Assembly: GCA_947382415.1 (NCBI GenBank)
Contig: CANCYO010000004.1
Span: 53,709-117,708, forward strand
Source of the DNA: an uncultured Lachnospiraceae bacterium
GTDB taxonomy: Bacteria; Bacillota; Clostridia; Lachnospirales; Lachnospiraceae
Direction: 5' to 3'
Length of the DNA stretch: 64,000 nucleotides
The stretch's first letter is position 1; the number at the start of each line of letters is the position of its first letter. A program made the translations under genes and the position numbers. A model generated the notes under the pieces. That model saw only the letters and a program-made list of their open reading frames with translations. It was not told the origin of the DNA and searched no databases. Positions 41,457 through 49,368 of this stretch are shown piece after piece.

Positions 41457-41831
41457 ATGATAGAGTTTGTTGAGAGAAAGCGGTGGCTCTTTTTCGGGCT
41501 TCCCTTTACATTTACCAAGTATGCCATCCGTGAGGACATGATCACGATCACCAGCGGTCTGTTAAAGACCGTGGAGAATGACTGTTATATGTATAAGGTG
41601 CAGGATGTGGAGCATGTGGCAAGTCTGGCGGAGAAGCTGTTCAGGCTGGGTACGGTGATCTGTTATACCGGCGACACGACACATCCCCGGCTTGTGTTGG
41701 AGCATATCAGAAATGCCAGGGAGATCAAGGCTTTTATCCTGAAGGAATCGGAGGAGGCCAGGCTGAAGCGCCGCACCGTCAATATGCTGGATATCGGCTC
41801 TCTGGGGCTGGATGATATGGACGATATGTGA
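41457..41831 (+). CDS. soluble PH-domain (bPH_2-like) protein
   Basis: This 124-aa protein contains a single bacterial PH-like domain: RWLFFGLPFTFTKYAIRED, GLLKTVENDCYMYKVQDV and GTVICYTGDTT match the YdbS/YdbT type, but no transmembrane helices are present. The C-terminal tail is charged and ends with Asp/Met repeats. ATG 41457 is preferred because AAGGAGGTG lies seven to eight bases upstream; the frame otherwise opens at 41424. Divergent from the nitroreductase gene. Function unknown. Confidence 0.82.
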   Translation: MIEFVERKRWLFFGLPFTFTKYAIREDMITITSGLLKTVENDCYMYKVQDVEHVASLAEKLFRLGTVICYTGDTTHPRLVLEHIRNAREIKAFILKESEEARLKRRTVNMLDIGSLGLDDMDDM

Positions 41832-41876
41832 CGGCCGGATGTGTGAGAGCCCGTGAGGTGGGCGGGACGCGTATAT

Positions 41877-42347
41877 TCAGGGATTGGTTCGGGACGGAAT
41901 CTGAGCGGTTTCGTCCTGTAACTGTGTATGGCAGAGCATGTGTTCAAACAATAGTCCCGCGCTGAACCAGAAGGGAGCATAGTCCAGACGGATGACCCGG
42001 CCGATGTGGTAGCGGCTCCTGCCGTAGTCCCAGGGGCAGAGCTTGCGTCTGCGGAGGAAGCGGCCGGAGAGAAATTCTACTGAGAAGATCAGGGTCATAT
42101 AGGTGATTCCTCTCAGAAACATGGGACGCCTGCGCATCAGCGTAAACAACGGTTTCAGAAAAGCGGCACAGCCGTAGATGGGGAACATCCACAGGGAGGT
42201 AGTGCCTGTGAGGCGCAGATTGCGGCGGCGCAGGGAGTTCATGGCGGTGAAGGTGATCTCAAGGCACCATCCGGTAAGACCGCAGAGCAGGAAATTATGG
42301 ATGAAATTATTTACGGGATTGTGTACGGGGGATTTGTGTCTGCACAT
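41877..42347 (-). CDS. CmpB-like (PF06541) membrane protein, short paralogue
   Basis: The 156-aa protein has about four membrane segments with the family hallmarks LTGWCLEITFTAM, LWMFPIYGCAAF, and WDYGRSRYHIGRVIRLDY. It is the same family as the 27540-28439 protein but without the coiled-coil tail. The start is ATG 42347 behind AGTGAGG; the open frame to 42416 upstream lacks an RBS. Convergent with the PH-domain gene and divergent from folC. Function is unknown. Confidence 0.75.
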   Translation of the reverse strand: MCRHKSPVHNPVNNFIHNFLLCGLTGWCLEITFTAMNSLRRRNLRLTGTTSLWMFPIYGCAAFLKPLFTLMRRRPMFLRGITYMTLIFSVEFLSGRFLRRRKLCPWDYGRSRYHIGRVIRLDYAPFWFSAGLLFEHMLCHTQLQDETAQIPSRTNP

Positions 42348-42439
42348 AGTAACCTCACTTTGTATGTTGGTAGCATGGACAGATTTCAGATTATTATACA
42401 TATATGTTCGGAACAATACCGATACGGCGAGGTGGACGG

Positions 42440-43744
42440 ATGAAGTACCGGGAGGCTTTGGATTATCTGGAGAGTATTCAAAATTACGGCATTGTGCCGG
42501 GGCTTGAGAGTATTGTCAGGCTGTGTGCACAGTTGGGAGATCCTCAGCAGAGGCTGAAATTTGTCCATATAGCCGGAACCAATGGGAAGGGATCTACTCT
42601 GGCATATCTGTCCAATGTCTTGCGGTGCGCAGGATATCGGGTGGGGCGGTTCAGTTCTCCGGCTGTGATGGAATACCGGGAGATCATACAGATAAACGGC
42701 AGAAATATTACTCAGAAAGCGTTTTGTGAGGGAGTTGAAACAATCCGTAACGCATGTAATGAAATAACCGCCAAGGGCTTTCCCCATCCCACGCCTTTTG
42801 AGGTGGAGACTGCGCTGGCTTTCTGGTATTTTGACAGGGAAGGTTGTGATATCGTGGTACTGGAGACCGGTATGGGAGGTCTCTATGATGCCACGAATCT
42901 GATTCGGACCACGGTGGCTGCCGTGTTGGCCTCCATCAGTATGGATCATATGAAATTTTTGGGAGGCAGTCTGTCGGAGATTGCCAGGCATAAGGCGGGC
43001 ATTTTGAAAGAGGGCTGCGATGCAGTCAGCATGGAGCAGGAGCCTGAGGCCATGGAGGCGGTGCGGCAGGCCGCAGAGGAGAAGCATTGCCGTCTGCGTG
43101 TGACGGACAGATCATGCATTACGAATATCAGAAGAGGCGGAAGGGATGTAGAGCGGCAGCGTTTCGACTACAGGGCCGCGGACGGGCCGGTTTTGAAGGA
43201 TCTGGAGATTCATCTGGGGGGCGTTTTTCAGATAGACAATGTATTGCTGGCGCTGGAGACGCTCCGGGTGCTTCAGGAGAAAGGCTTTGTCATAAAGGAG
43301 ACTGCGCTGCGCAGGGGACTTCGCGAGACTGCATGGCCGGGGCGTTTTTGTGTTATTGCTAGAAAACCGCTTTTTGTGGTGGATGGAGCGCATAATGAGG
43401 ACGCAGCCGGAAAACTTGCCCAATCTGTGGAAATGTATTTTACAAATAGACGAATTATTTATATAATGGGCATGTTGCGGGATAAAGAGTGTGAGAAGGT
43501 GATAAGTCTGACCCACAGTTATGCGGATCAGATCATTACCGTCACTCCTCCTGAGAATCCCCGGGCCATGCCCGCCTATGATCTGGCACAGGAGATCGCC
43601 AGGGTTCATCCCCGGGTCACTGCGGTGGACAGTCTGGAGGAGGCCGTGGAGCTGGCCAGGCTTTTGGCGGCGCCGGAGGATGTGATATTGGCATTTGGCT
43701 CCCTGTCCTATCTGGGGAGACTGATCAGGATCGCAGAAAGGTAG
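42440..43744 (+). CDS. folC: folylpolyglutamate synthase
   Basis: The 434-aa ATP-dependent Mur-ligase-fold enzyme has the P-loop GTNGKGST and the folate-binding FSSPAVMEYREI region, then ETGMGGLYDATN and a C-terminal ligase domain (VVDGAHNEDA). It adds glutamates to tetrahydrofolate, and in some bacteria also makes dihydrofolate from dihydropteroate (bifunctional with FolC-type dihydrofolate synthase). GAGGTGG precedes ATG 42440. It is the first of five folate genes in one direction, 15 bases before folE. Confidence 0.94.
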   Translation: MKYREALDYLESIQNYGIVPGLESIVRLCAQLGDPQQRLKFVHIAGTNGKGSTLAYLSNVLRCAGYRVGRFSSPAVMEYREIIQINGRNITQKAFCEGVETIRNACNEITAKGFPHPTPFEVETALAFWYFDREGCDIVVLETGMGGLYDATNLIRTTVAAVLASISMDHMKFLGGSLSEIARHKAGILKEGCDAVSMEQEPEAMEAVRQAAEEKHCRLRVTDRSCITNIRRGGRDVERQRFDYRAADGPVLKDLEIHLGGVFQIDNVLLALETLRVLQEKGFVIKETALRRGLRETAWPGRFCVIARKPLFVVDGAHNEDAAGKLAQSVEMYFTNRRIIYIMGMLRDKECEKVISLTHSYADQIITVTPPENPRAMPAYDLAQEIARVHPRVTAVDSLEEAVELARLLAAPEDVILAFGSLSYLGRLIRIAER

Positions 43745-43759
43745 ACATAAGGTAGAGAT

Positions 43760-44317
43760 ATGGTAGATCAGGATAAAATACGGGAGGCGGTGAAGCTGCT
43801 TCTGGAGGGGATCGGCGAGGACATTCACAGAGAGGGACTTGCGGACACACCGGAGCGCATCGCCCGGATGTATGAGGAGATATTCGGCGGTATGGAGGAG
43901 GATGCGGCAGAGCATCTTTCCAGAGTATTCAGTGTGGACAGCCACGAGATGGTGCTGGAGAAGGATATTGTGTTTTATTCCATGTGTGAGCATCATATGC
44001 TGCCGTTTTACGGCAGAGCACATGTGGCTTATGTGCCCGACGGGAAGGTAGTGGGACTGAGCAAGCTGGCCCGCACGGTGGAGGTCTATGCCAGACGCCT
44101 GCAGATTCAGGAACATATGACGGAGCAGATCGCGGATGCGATCATGGAACATCTGGCGCCCCGGGGAGTGATGGTGGCGGTGGAGGCCGAGCATATGTGT
44201 ATGACCATGCGGGGAGTGAAGAAGCCGGGCAGCAAGACTGTCAGCGTGGCGGTAAGGGGTGTGTTTGAAGAAGATCAGGCGTTACAGAATCGATTCTTCC
44301 AGATGCTGCAGATGTAA
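43760..44317 (+). CDS. folE: GTP cyclohydrolase I
   Basis: The 185-aa enzyme converts GTP to dihydroneopterin triphosphate, the first step of folate synthesis. Zn-site residues are visible in MCEHHMLPFYGRAHVAY (Cys and His) and later in the conserved EAEHMCMTMRGVKKPGS (second Cys/His). The length is typical for FolE. It is the second gene of the folate operon. Confidence 0.96.
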   Translation: MVDQDKIREAVKLLLEGIGEDIHREGLADTPERIARMYEEIFGGMEEDAAEHLSRVFSVDSHEMVLEKDIVFYSMCEHHMLPFYGRAHVAYVPDGKVVGLSKLARTVEVYARRLQIQEHMTEQIADAIMEHLAPRGVMVAVEAEHMCMTMRGVKKPGSKTVSVAVRGVFEEDQALQNRFFQMLQM

Positions 44318-44350
44318 ATTTTAGATTAGTAAGAATGGAGACGCATTGTT

Positions 44351-44833
44351 ATGGAGCGGATTGACAGGATATTAAAACATGATTTGTTTTTATATCACCT
44401 GCGGGAAAATCAGAAAGCGGAAGTTGAGCGCAGGTTTGGGCATCATGATCTGATACATTTTCTGGATGTGGCGCGGATCGGGGAGATCATCAATCTGGAG
44501 AGTAAACTTGGACTTGCCAGAGAGTGGGTTTACGCGGCGGCTCTTCTGCATGATATGGGCAGGCATGTGCAGTATGAGGACGGTACGCCCCATGAGCTGG
44601 CGAGCGCGGAGATTGCGCCGGAAATTTTGCGGGATTGCGGGTTTGATGATTGTGAAACAGATGTTATTATTGACGCTATCAAGAGCCACAGGGATGCGTC
44701 GGTGTCAGGGGAGGACAATCTGCGGGGAGTGCTTTACCGGGCTGATAAGGCCAGCAGACTGTGTTTTGCCTGCGATGTGGCGCAGGAGTGCAATCGGAGC
44801 GATGACAAGAGGAATCTGGTGATTCGATATTAG
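44351..44833 (+). CDS. HD-domain hydrolase in the folate operon
   Basis: The 160-aa protein has an HD phosphohydrolase core: H-D in HHDLIHFLDVARI, then AALLHDMGRHVQY with the His-Asp pair and a later KSHRDAS that supplies further metal ligands. It is cytoplasmic and resembles YfbR-like or COG1418-type phosphohydrolases only in general fold. It lies between folE and folP. No Nudix dihydroneopterin triphosphatase is in the cluster, so this HD protein is the best candidate to fill the pyrophosphate-removal step between FolE and FolB; this is inference from position. Confidence 0.82.
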   Translation: MERIDRILKHDLFLYHLRENQKAEVERRFGHHDLIHFLDVARIGEIINLESKLGLAREWVYAAALLHDMGRHVQYEDGTPHELASAEIAPEILRDCGFDDCETDVIIDAIKSHRDASVSGEDNLRGVLYRADKASRLCFACDVAQECNRSDDKRNLVIRY

Positions 44834-44860
44834 AATACAGGCAGCAAGGAGAGGCAGAAT

Positions 44861-45688
44861 ATGAATGACAGCATGGAAATTGGAAAACGCCGGTTTCAGC
44901 GCCACGGCAGAACCTATGTGATGGGGATTCTGAATGTGACGCCGGATTCTTTCTCCGACGGAGGCAGATGGAACGACAGGGACAGAGCGCTTAAACATGT
45001 GGAGGATATGCAGAGGGAGGGCGCTGATATTGTGGATGTGGGCGGAGAGTCCACCCGACCGGGCTATACACTGATTTCGGATCAGGAGGAAATAGAGCGC
45101 ACGGCGCCTGTGATAGAAGCTATTAAATCGAGATTTGACATACCGGTTTCGCTGGATACCTATAAGAGCAGAGTTGCTGAGGCAGGAATTGCGGCAGGCG
45201 CGGATCTGATAAACGATATCTGGGGATTAAAGTATGATGGGCATATGGCGGAGGTGATTGCCAAAAGCGGTCTTCCCTGTTGTCTGATGCATAACCGCAG
45301 GGAGGCAGCGTATGAGGACTTTTTGCAGGACGTGGCCGCAGATCTTAAGGAGACGCTGCATCTGGCGGAGATTGCCGGCATTGCGGAAGATAAGATCATT
45401 CTGGACCCGGGCGTGGGATTTGGTAAGACTTATGAGCATAATCTGAAGATTATCGGCGCTTTAGATAAATTACAGGCGTTTGGATATCCGGTGCTGCTTG
45501 GGTGCAGCCGCAAGTCTGTCATCGGGCTGACTTTGGATCTGCCCGCAGATGAACGTCTGGAGGGAACGCTTGCCACTACGGTAATCGGAGTGATGAAGGG
45601 CTGCAGCTTTGTCCGTGTCCATGATGTGAAGGAGAATGTTCGTGCGGTGCGCATGACGGAGGCGGTGCTGTATGGAGGCGGTAATTAA
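44861..45688 (+). CDS. folP: dihydropteroate synthase
   Basis: The 275-aa TIM-barrel enzyme condenses 6-hydroxymethyl-dihydropterin pyrophosphate with p-aminobenzoate. Both signature blocks are visible: MGILNVTPDSFSDGG near the N-terminus and VDVGGESTRPGY at about residue 60, plus DPGVGFGKT and the C-terminal VRVHDVKENVRAVRMTEAV. AAGGAGAGG precedes the ATG. It is the target of sulfonamides; I see no obvious resistance insertion. Confidence 0.97.
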   Translation: MNDSMEIGKRRFQRHGRTYVMGILNVTPDSFSDGGRWNDRDRALKHVEDMQREGADIVDVGGESTRPGYTLISDQEEIERTAPVIEAIKSRFDIPVSLDTYKSRVAEAGIAAGADLINDIWGLKYDGHMAEVIAKSGLPCCLMHNRREAAYEDFLQDVAADLKETLHLAEIAGIAEDKIILDPGVGFGKTYEHNLKIIGALDKLQAFGYPVLLGCSRKSVIGLTLDLPADERLEGTLATTVIGVMKGCSFVRVHDVKENVRAVRMTEAVLYGGGN

Positions 45689-45728
45689 CCCTGGCGGCGG
45701 AATAAAGTGATTCAGGAGGATGAATGGG

Positions 45729-46571
45729 ATGCAGGAGCTGAATAGAGATGAGATCAGAATTGACAATCTGGAGGTGTTCGCCTATCATGGCGTGTGTCCG
45801 GAGGAGAAGGTAAACGGCCAGCCCTTTTATGTCAATGCGGTGCTCTATACCGACATCCGTCCCGCGGGACTGGAGGATGATCTGAGCCTGTCCACCAACT
45901 ATGGAGAGATATGCCATTTTATCAATAACTGGATGAAGGAGAATGTGTACGATCTGATCGAGACAGTGGCGGAGAGTGTGGCAGAACAGCTTTTGCTCAA
46001 TTTCAGTTCCATTCAGGCGCTGGAGCTTGAGATCCGCAAGCCTAAAGCCCCCGTGGGGCTTCCTTTCGAGTCGGTCTCTGTGAGAATAAAGCGAAGCTGG
46101 CATCAGGTGTATCTGTCGCTGGGTTCCAATATGGGCGACAGAGAGGTTTACCTGAGACAGGGGCTTGACCTGCTTGGTGGAAATCCTTTGATACAGGTAC
46201 AGCAGGTTGCCGATTTTCTGGAGACGGAGCCTTACGGCGGTGTGGAGCAGGATAAATTTTTGAATACGGCGGTGAAGCTTCGCACGCTGCTTACGCCGAA
46301 GGAACTTTTGCAGAGGCTGCATGAAATAGAGAAGGCTGCGGGCCGTACCAGAGATATTCACTGGGGACCGAGAACGCTGGACATGGATATTCTGTTTTAC
46401 GATAAGCTGGTATATGAGGATGATGCGCTGGTGCTGCCGCATGTGGATCTGGAGAATCGTTACTTCGTGCTGGAGCCCCTGAGCAGGATCGCTCCGAATC
46501 TCCGGCATCCGGTCCTAGGCAAAACGGTGACGCAGATGTTGGAAGCGCTGCCGGGTAAAACGGAAATGTAA
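45729..46571 (+). CDS. folB-folK: bifunctional dihydroneopterin aldolase / HPPK
   Basis: The 280-aa fusion has an N-terminal FolB domain (residues about 1-120, with IDNLEVFAYHGVCPEEK and the conserved Glu/Tyr) followed by a FolK domain from about 125, with LSLGSNMGDR, YGGVEQDKFLNTAV and RTLDMDILFYD. One polypeptide thus makes hydroxymethyl-dihydropterin and pyrophosphorylates it, the substrate of FolP upstream. ATG 45729 is nine bases after GGAGG; the in-frame ATG 45720 abuts it. Such fusions are common in Firmicutes. Confidence 0.94.
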   Translation: MQELNRDEIRIDNLEVFAYHGVCPEEKVNGQPFYVNAVLYTDIRPAGLEDDLSLSTNYGEICHFINNWMKENVYDLIETVAESVAEQLLLNFSSIQALELEIRKPKAPVGLPFESVSVRIKRSWHQVYLSLGSNMGDREVYLRQGLDLLGGNPLIQVQQVADFLETEPYGGVEQDKFLNTAVKLRTLLTPKELLQRLHEIEKAAGRTRDIHWGPRTLDMDILFYDKLVYEDDALVLPHVDLENRYFVLEPLSRIAPNLRHPVLGKTVTQMLEALPGKTEM

Positions 46572-46606
46572 GTGCGCACTGATGCGCAGACAGGAGCGGA
46601 AGCGGA

Positions 46607-46951
46607 ATGGAAGATAATAATTATATCTATCTGGATCAGGAGACAATTCGTCAGGTTGAGGACAGAATGCCGCCCGAGGAGGAGCTGCAGGATCTGGGAG
46701 AGTTTTTTAAGGTGTTTGGCGATGTGACCCGTCTGAAGATTCTCTATGTGCTCCTCTGTTCTGAGATGTGCGTCTATGACATTGCGGCACTTTTGGGGAT
46801 GTCCCAGTCCGCCATCTCCCATCAGCTCCGTGTGTTGAAGCAGATGGATCTGGTAAAAAACCGCAGAGATGGCAAGACTGTTTTCTATTCTCTGGCGGAC
46901 AGTCATATCGTCACGATCCTGAGCCAGGGTCTGGATCATATCGAGGAATAA
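46607..46951 (+). CDS. ArsR/SmtB-family metal-sensing repressor
   Basis: The 114-aa winged-helix protein has the ArsR pattern LGEFFKVFGDVTRLKILYVL and SQSAISHQLRVLKQMDLV. Its last helix is D-S-H followed by ten residues and H-I-E-E, i.e. the alpha-5 zinc site D-x-H-x10-H-x2-E known from CzrA/SmtB, so it most likely senses Zn2+ or Co2+ at the dimer interface. The alpha-3 region has CSEMCVYD, close to the classical ELCVCDL metal motif but with one Cys replaced by Tyr. No transporter lies beside it; the CobW/ZIP genes at 22460-26669 are candidates for its regulon. Confidence 0.9.
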   Translation: MEDNNYIYLDQETIRQVEDRMPPEEELQDLGEFFKVFGDVTRLKILYVLLCSEMCVYDIAALLGMSQSAISHQLRVLKQMDLVKNRRDGKTVFYSLADSHIVTILSQGLDHIEE

Positions 46952-46979
46952 AAACGCATGTTATTGATAAGGGCGTTTT
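46951..46979. terminator. bidirectional terminator between convergent ArsR and DUF5050 genes
   Basis: AAAACGC (46951-46957) pairs with GCGTTTT (46973-46979) around a 15-base loop. The minus strand gives a T-rich tail (TTTTTATT), the plus strand only four T residues. Confidence 0.6.
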
Positions 46980-46980
46980 G

Positions 46981-47991
46981 TCAGCCCTGGAAAAGATTGA
47001 ACCAGTCGCTGCCCAGAGCGGAGTGATACAGTTTTTTGTCATCGCCGAACTCCTGGAAGTACACATAGCGTGAAGTCATATTGATATTGGTATATATACC
47101 GTTCGCTATCACCAGCACATTGCTGCCGTCCATATGCATGCATTTGAGCTGGGGATTTACAGCGTCGTTTGTCTGGTAATATATGTAGCCGGAACCTAAA
47201 TTAAAACAGTCTACCCGTTCGTTTGTGAGCACTTCCACAGCCTGCTGGCTGAGGGAGTAGCGGCACAATCTGTAATTCGAGGACACATCCATATAGTAAA
47301 TATAATCGCCATTTAATATAGGGTACCAGATGTTGCCGTTCCATATGGTCTCCGTCACATCCGACGCGGTATTGAGACGGCATAGAGCATGATTATCCTG
47401 CGTTCCGTTGTAATAGATCATGCCATTGTAGGCGCAAGCCGGATTGATGGCATGATCGGCCAGATGTACCCTGTCGGACTTGTCGATCTTCATTTTATAG
47501 AATTCGGGATGAGGCTCTCCCGCGGTGAGCAGGTACAGGTAATTATCCACAAGCTGACCGCTCACCACCACATCCCGGGTGAGGCCTGTCGCATGCTTTC
47601 CGTTCAGGTTACAGCGGTCAAAGGAGCGGATGCTGGTCACATTTCCGAAGCTGTCGTCTTCGGTGGAACCCTGCTGAAAATAATACAGATAGCTGCCTCC
47701 GGCCAGAATATTGGTGACTTTAACGGAATTCAGCTTTCGAATATCGGTCTCGTCCGGAGTCATGGCATAGAGAGAACCTCCGTCTCCGGGATTGGAGAAA
47801 TAGACTGTGTCATTGTATTCGCAGAAGAGCCCGTGATTGTTGATGTTTCCGGCGGTGTTGCCCACGGTTCCCTGGGGATTCATTTTCACTCTCCCGGACA
47901 GGGCCACTGCGACGCCCAGTCCCAGGGCTATGATGATAAGCGGCGGGAGGATAATGATAAGTTGGCGAGTGTTTGAACGATTCTTTCCCAT
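46981..47991 (-). CDS. DUF5050 protein, extracellular beta-propeller-like
   Basis: The 336-aa protein has an N-terminal membrane helix (LIIILPPLIIIALGLGVAVAL, residues about 12-32) and then a region made of repeated Y-F/Y-x-N/D blades (SYLYYFQQGS, SGYIYYQTND, DYIYYMDVSS), the pattern of DUF5050/TolB-like beta-propellers. It is likely anchored outside the membrane and may bind a ligand. AAGGAGA precedes the ATG. No signal-peptidase site is clear, so it is probably a membrane-anchored surface protein. Convergent with the ArsR gene. Function unknown. Confidence 0.8.
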   Translation of the reverse strand: MGKNRSNTRQLIIILPPLIIIALGLGVAVALSGRVKMNPQGTVGNTAGNINNHGLFCEYNDTVYFSNPGDGGSLYAMTPDETDIRKLNSVKVTNILAGGSYLYYFQQGSTEDDSFGNVTSIRSFDRCNLNGKHATGLTRDVVVSGQLVDNYLYLLTAGEPHPEFYKMKIDKSDRVHLADHAINPACAYNGMIYYNGTQDNHALCRLNTASDVTETIWNGNIWYPILNGDYIYYMDVSSNYRLCRYSLSQQAVEVLTNERVDCFNLGSGYIYYQTNDAVNPQLKCMHMDGSNVLVIANGIYTNINMTSRYVYFQEFGDDKKLYHSALGSDWFNLFQG

Positions 47992-48047
47992 AACAGATCT
48001 CCTTGTCTATCAGAGCTATTTATAAGAGCAGTATACACCGTATTTTA

Positions 48048-48075
48048 CTTGCTATCAAGCAAGATTTGGTATAAG
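48048..48075 (+). promoter_or_regulatory. pheA promoter with an operator-like dyad
   Basis: TGG plus TATAAG (48070-48075) makes an extended -10 element. Directly upstream is the dyad CTTGCT-N4-AGCAAG (48048-48063), placed in the -35/spacer zone. A repressor could act here. No T-box motifs are visible in the 100-base leader, which contains a small GC hairpin (CTCCGCC/GCGGCGG region around 48150). Confidence 0.5.
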
Positions 48076-48174
48076 ATAATTGAAGTGGAAGCTCCCTTTG
48101 GAAAATATTGGAAAGGGGGACATTATGACATAGGAAGGCCTCCGCCCATGCGGCGGAACGGAATGGGGATTAAT

Positions 48175-49299
48175 ATGGATTTAGGGGAATTGAGAGCAGG
48201 ACTTGATGAGATAGATGCGCAGATCGTGGAGCTCTACGAGCGGAGAATGGAGCTGTGTGCCCAGGTAGCAGAGTACAAGATCGGCTCCGGCAAAAAGGTT
48301 TTCGACCGGGTGAGAGAGCAGGAGAAGCTCAGCAGGGTCAGGGCGCTTACGCACAATGAGTTTAACGGCCGCGGGGTGGAGGAGCTGTTCGAGCAGATCA
48401 TGTCCATGAGCCGCAAGCTTCAATACCGGATCATGTCTGAGCGCGGTATTCAGGGGAGATTGCCGTTCATCGGGGTGGAAGAGCTTCAGGCCGGGAAGGC
48501 CAGAGTGGTATTCCAGGGGGCTGAGGGCGCTTATTCGCAGGCGGCCATGCTGCAGTATTTTGGGGAGGATATCGAGAGCTTTCATGTGGATACCTTCCGT
48601 GACGCCATGAGCGCCATAGACGAAGGCAGCGCGGATTTTGCGGTGCTCCCTATCGAGAATTCCACGGCGGGAATTGTCAGTGAGATTTATGACCTCCTGG
48701 TAGAGTTTGAAAATTATATCGTGGGTGAGCAGATCATCCGTATCGAGCATTGCCTTCTGGGTGTGCCGGGAACGCAATTATCCGATGTTCGCACAGTCTA
48801 TTCCCATCCGCAGTCTCTGATGCAGAGCGCCAGATATCTGGCGGATCACCCCTGGCAGCAGATCAGTATGCAGAACAATGCCTTTGCAGCCAGAAAAGTG
48901 GCGGAGGAAGGGGACAAATCTCAGGCGGCCATAGCCAGCGAGCTGGCGGGACAGATTTATGGCCTGGAGGTGCTGCAGAAGGGCGTGAACCAGTCAGGCA
49001 CCAATTCCACCCGTTTTATCATTGTCACCAACCAGAAGATATTCCGCACGGACGCAGGAAAGATCAGCATTTGCTTCGAGGTGCCCCATGAGAGCGGCTC
49101 CCTCTATCACATGCTGTCACATTTTATCTATAATGACCTGAATATGACCAAGATCGAGAGCCGTCCCATCGAGGGACGCAATTGGGAGTACCGCTTTTTT
49201 GTGGATTTTGAGGGAAATCTGTCCGACAGCTCCGTGAAAAACGCGCTGCGGGGTCTGCGGGACGAGGCGAGAAATATGAAAATATTGGGAAATTATTAG
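48175..49299 (+). CDS. pheA: bifunctional chorismate mutase / prephenate dehydratase
   Basis: The 375-aa P-protein has an AroQ-type chorismate mutase domain (about 1-85, with LRAGLDEIDAQIVELYERR), a prephenate dehydratase domain (from about 105, FQGAEGAYSQAAMLQYFG, ENSTAGIVSEIYDLL and GTNSTRFIIV), and a C-terminal ACT domain (FEVPHESGSLYHML) for phenylalanine feedback inhibition. It makes phenylpyruvate for Phe synthesis. I place the start at ATG 48175 after GGGGATTAAT; the frame open from 48049 adds a non-conserved tail. Confidence 0.95.
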   Translation: MDLGELRAGLDEIDAQIVELYERRMELCAQVAEYKIGSGKKVFDRVREQEKLSRVRALTHNEFNGRGVEELFEQIMSMSRKLQYRIMSERGIQGRLPFIGVEELQAGKARVVFQGAEGAYSQAAMLQYFGEDIESFHVDTFRDAMSAIDEGSADFAVLPIENSTAGIVSEIYDLLVEFENYIVGEQIIRIEHCLLGVPGTQLSDVRTVYSHPQSLMQSARYLADHPWQQISMQNNAFAARKVAEEGDKSQAAIASELAGQIYGLEVLQKGVNQSGTNSTRFIIVTNQKIFRTDAGKISICFEVPHESGSLYHMLSHFIYNDLNMTKIESRPIEGRNWEYRFFVDFEGNLSDSSVKNALRGLRDEARNMKILGNY

Positions 49300-49368
49300 A
49301 AGACTATTCGGAAGATCATTCTGAGGATTATTCGGAAGACCATTCAGGAAGAGTATCGGGAGAGAGAC

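Noticed and set aside
42348..42439. Tetrahydrofolate riboswitch upstream of folC
   Set aside because: Only about 90 bases are available and none of the conserved THF aptamer segments is visible.
48064..48174. T-box riboswitch upstream of pheA
   Set aside because: The leader is too short and lacks the TGGNACCGCG T-box sequence and specifier stem.
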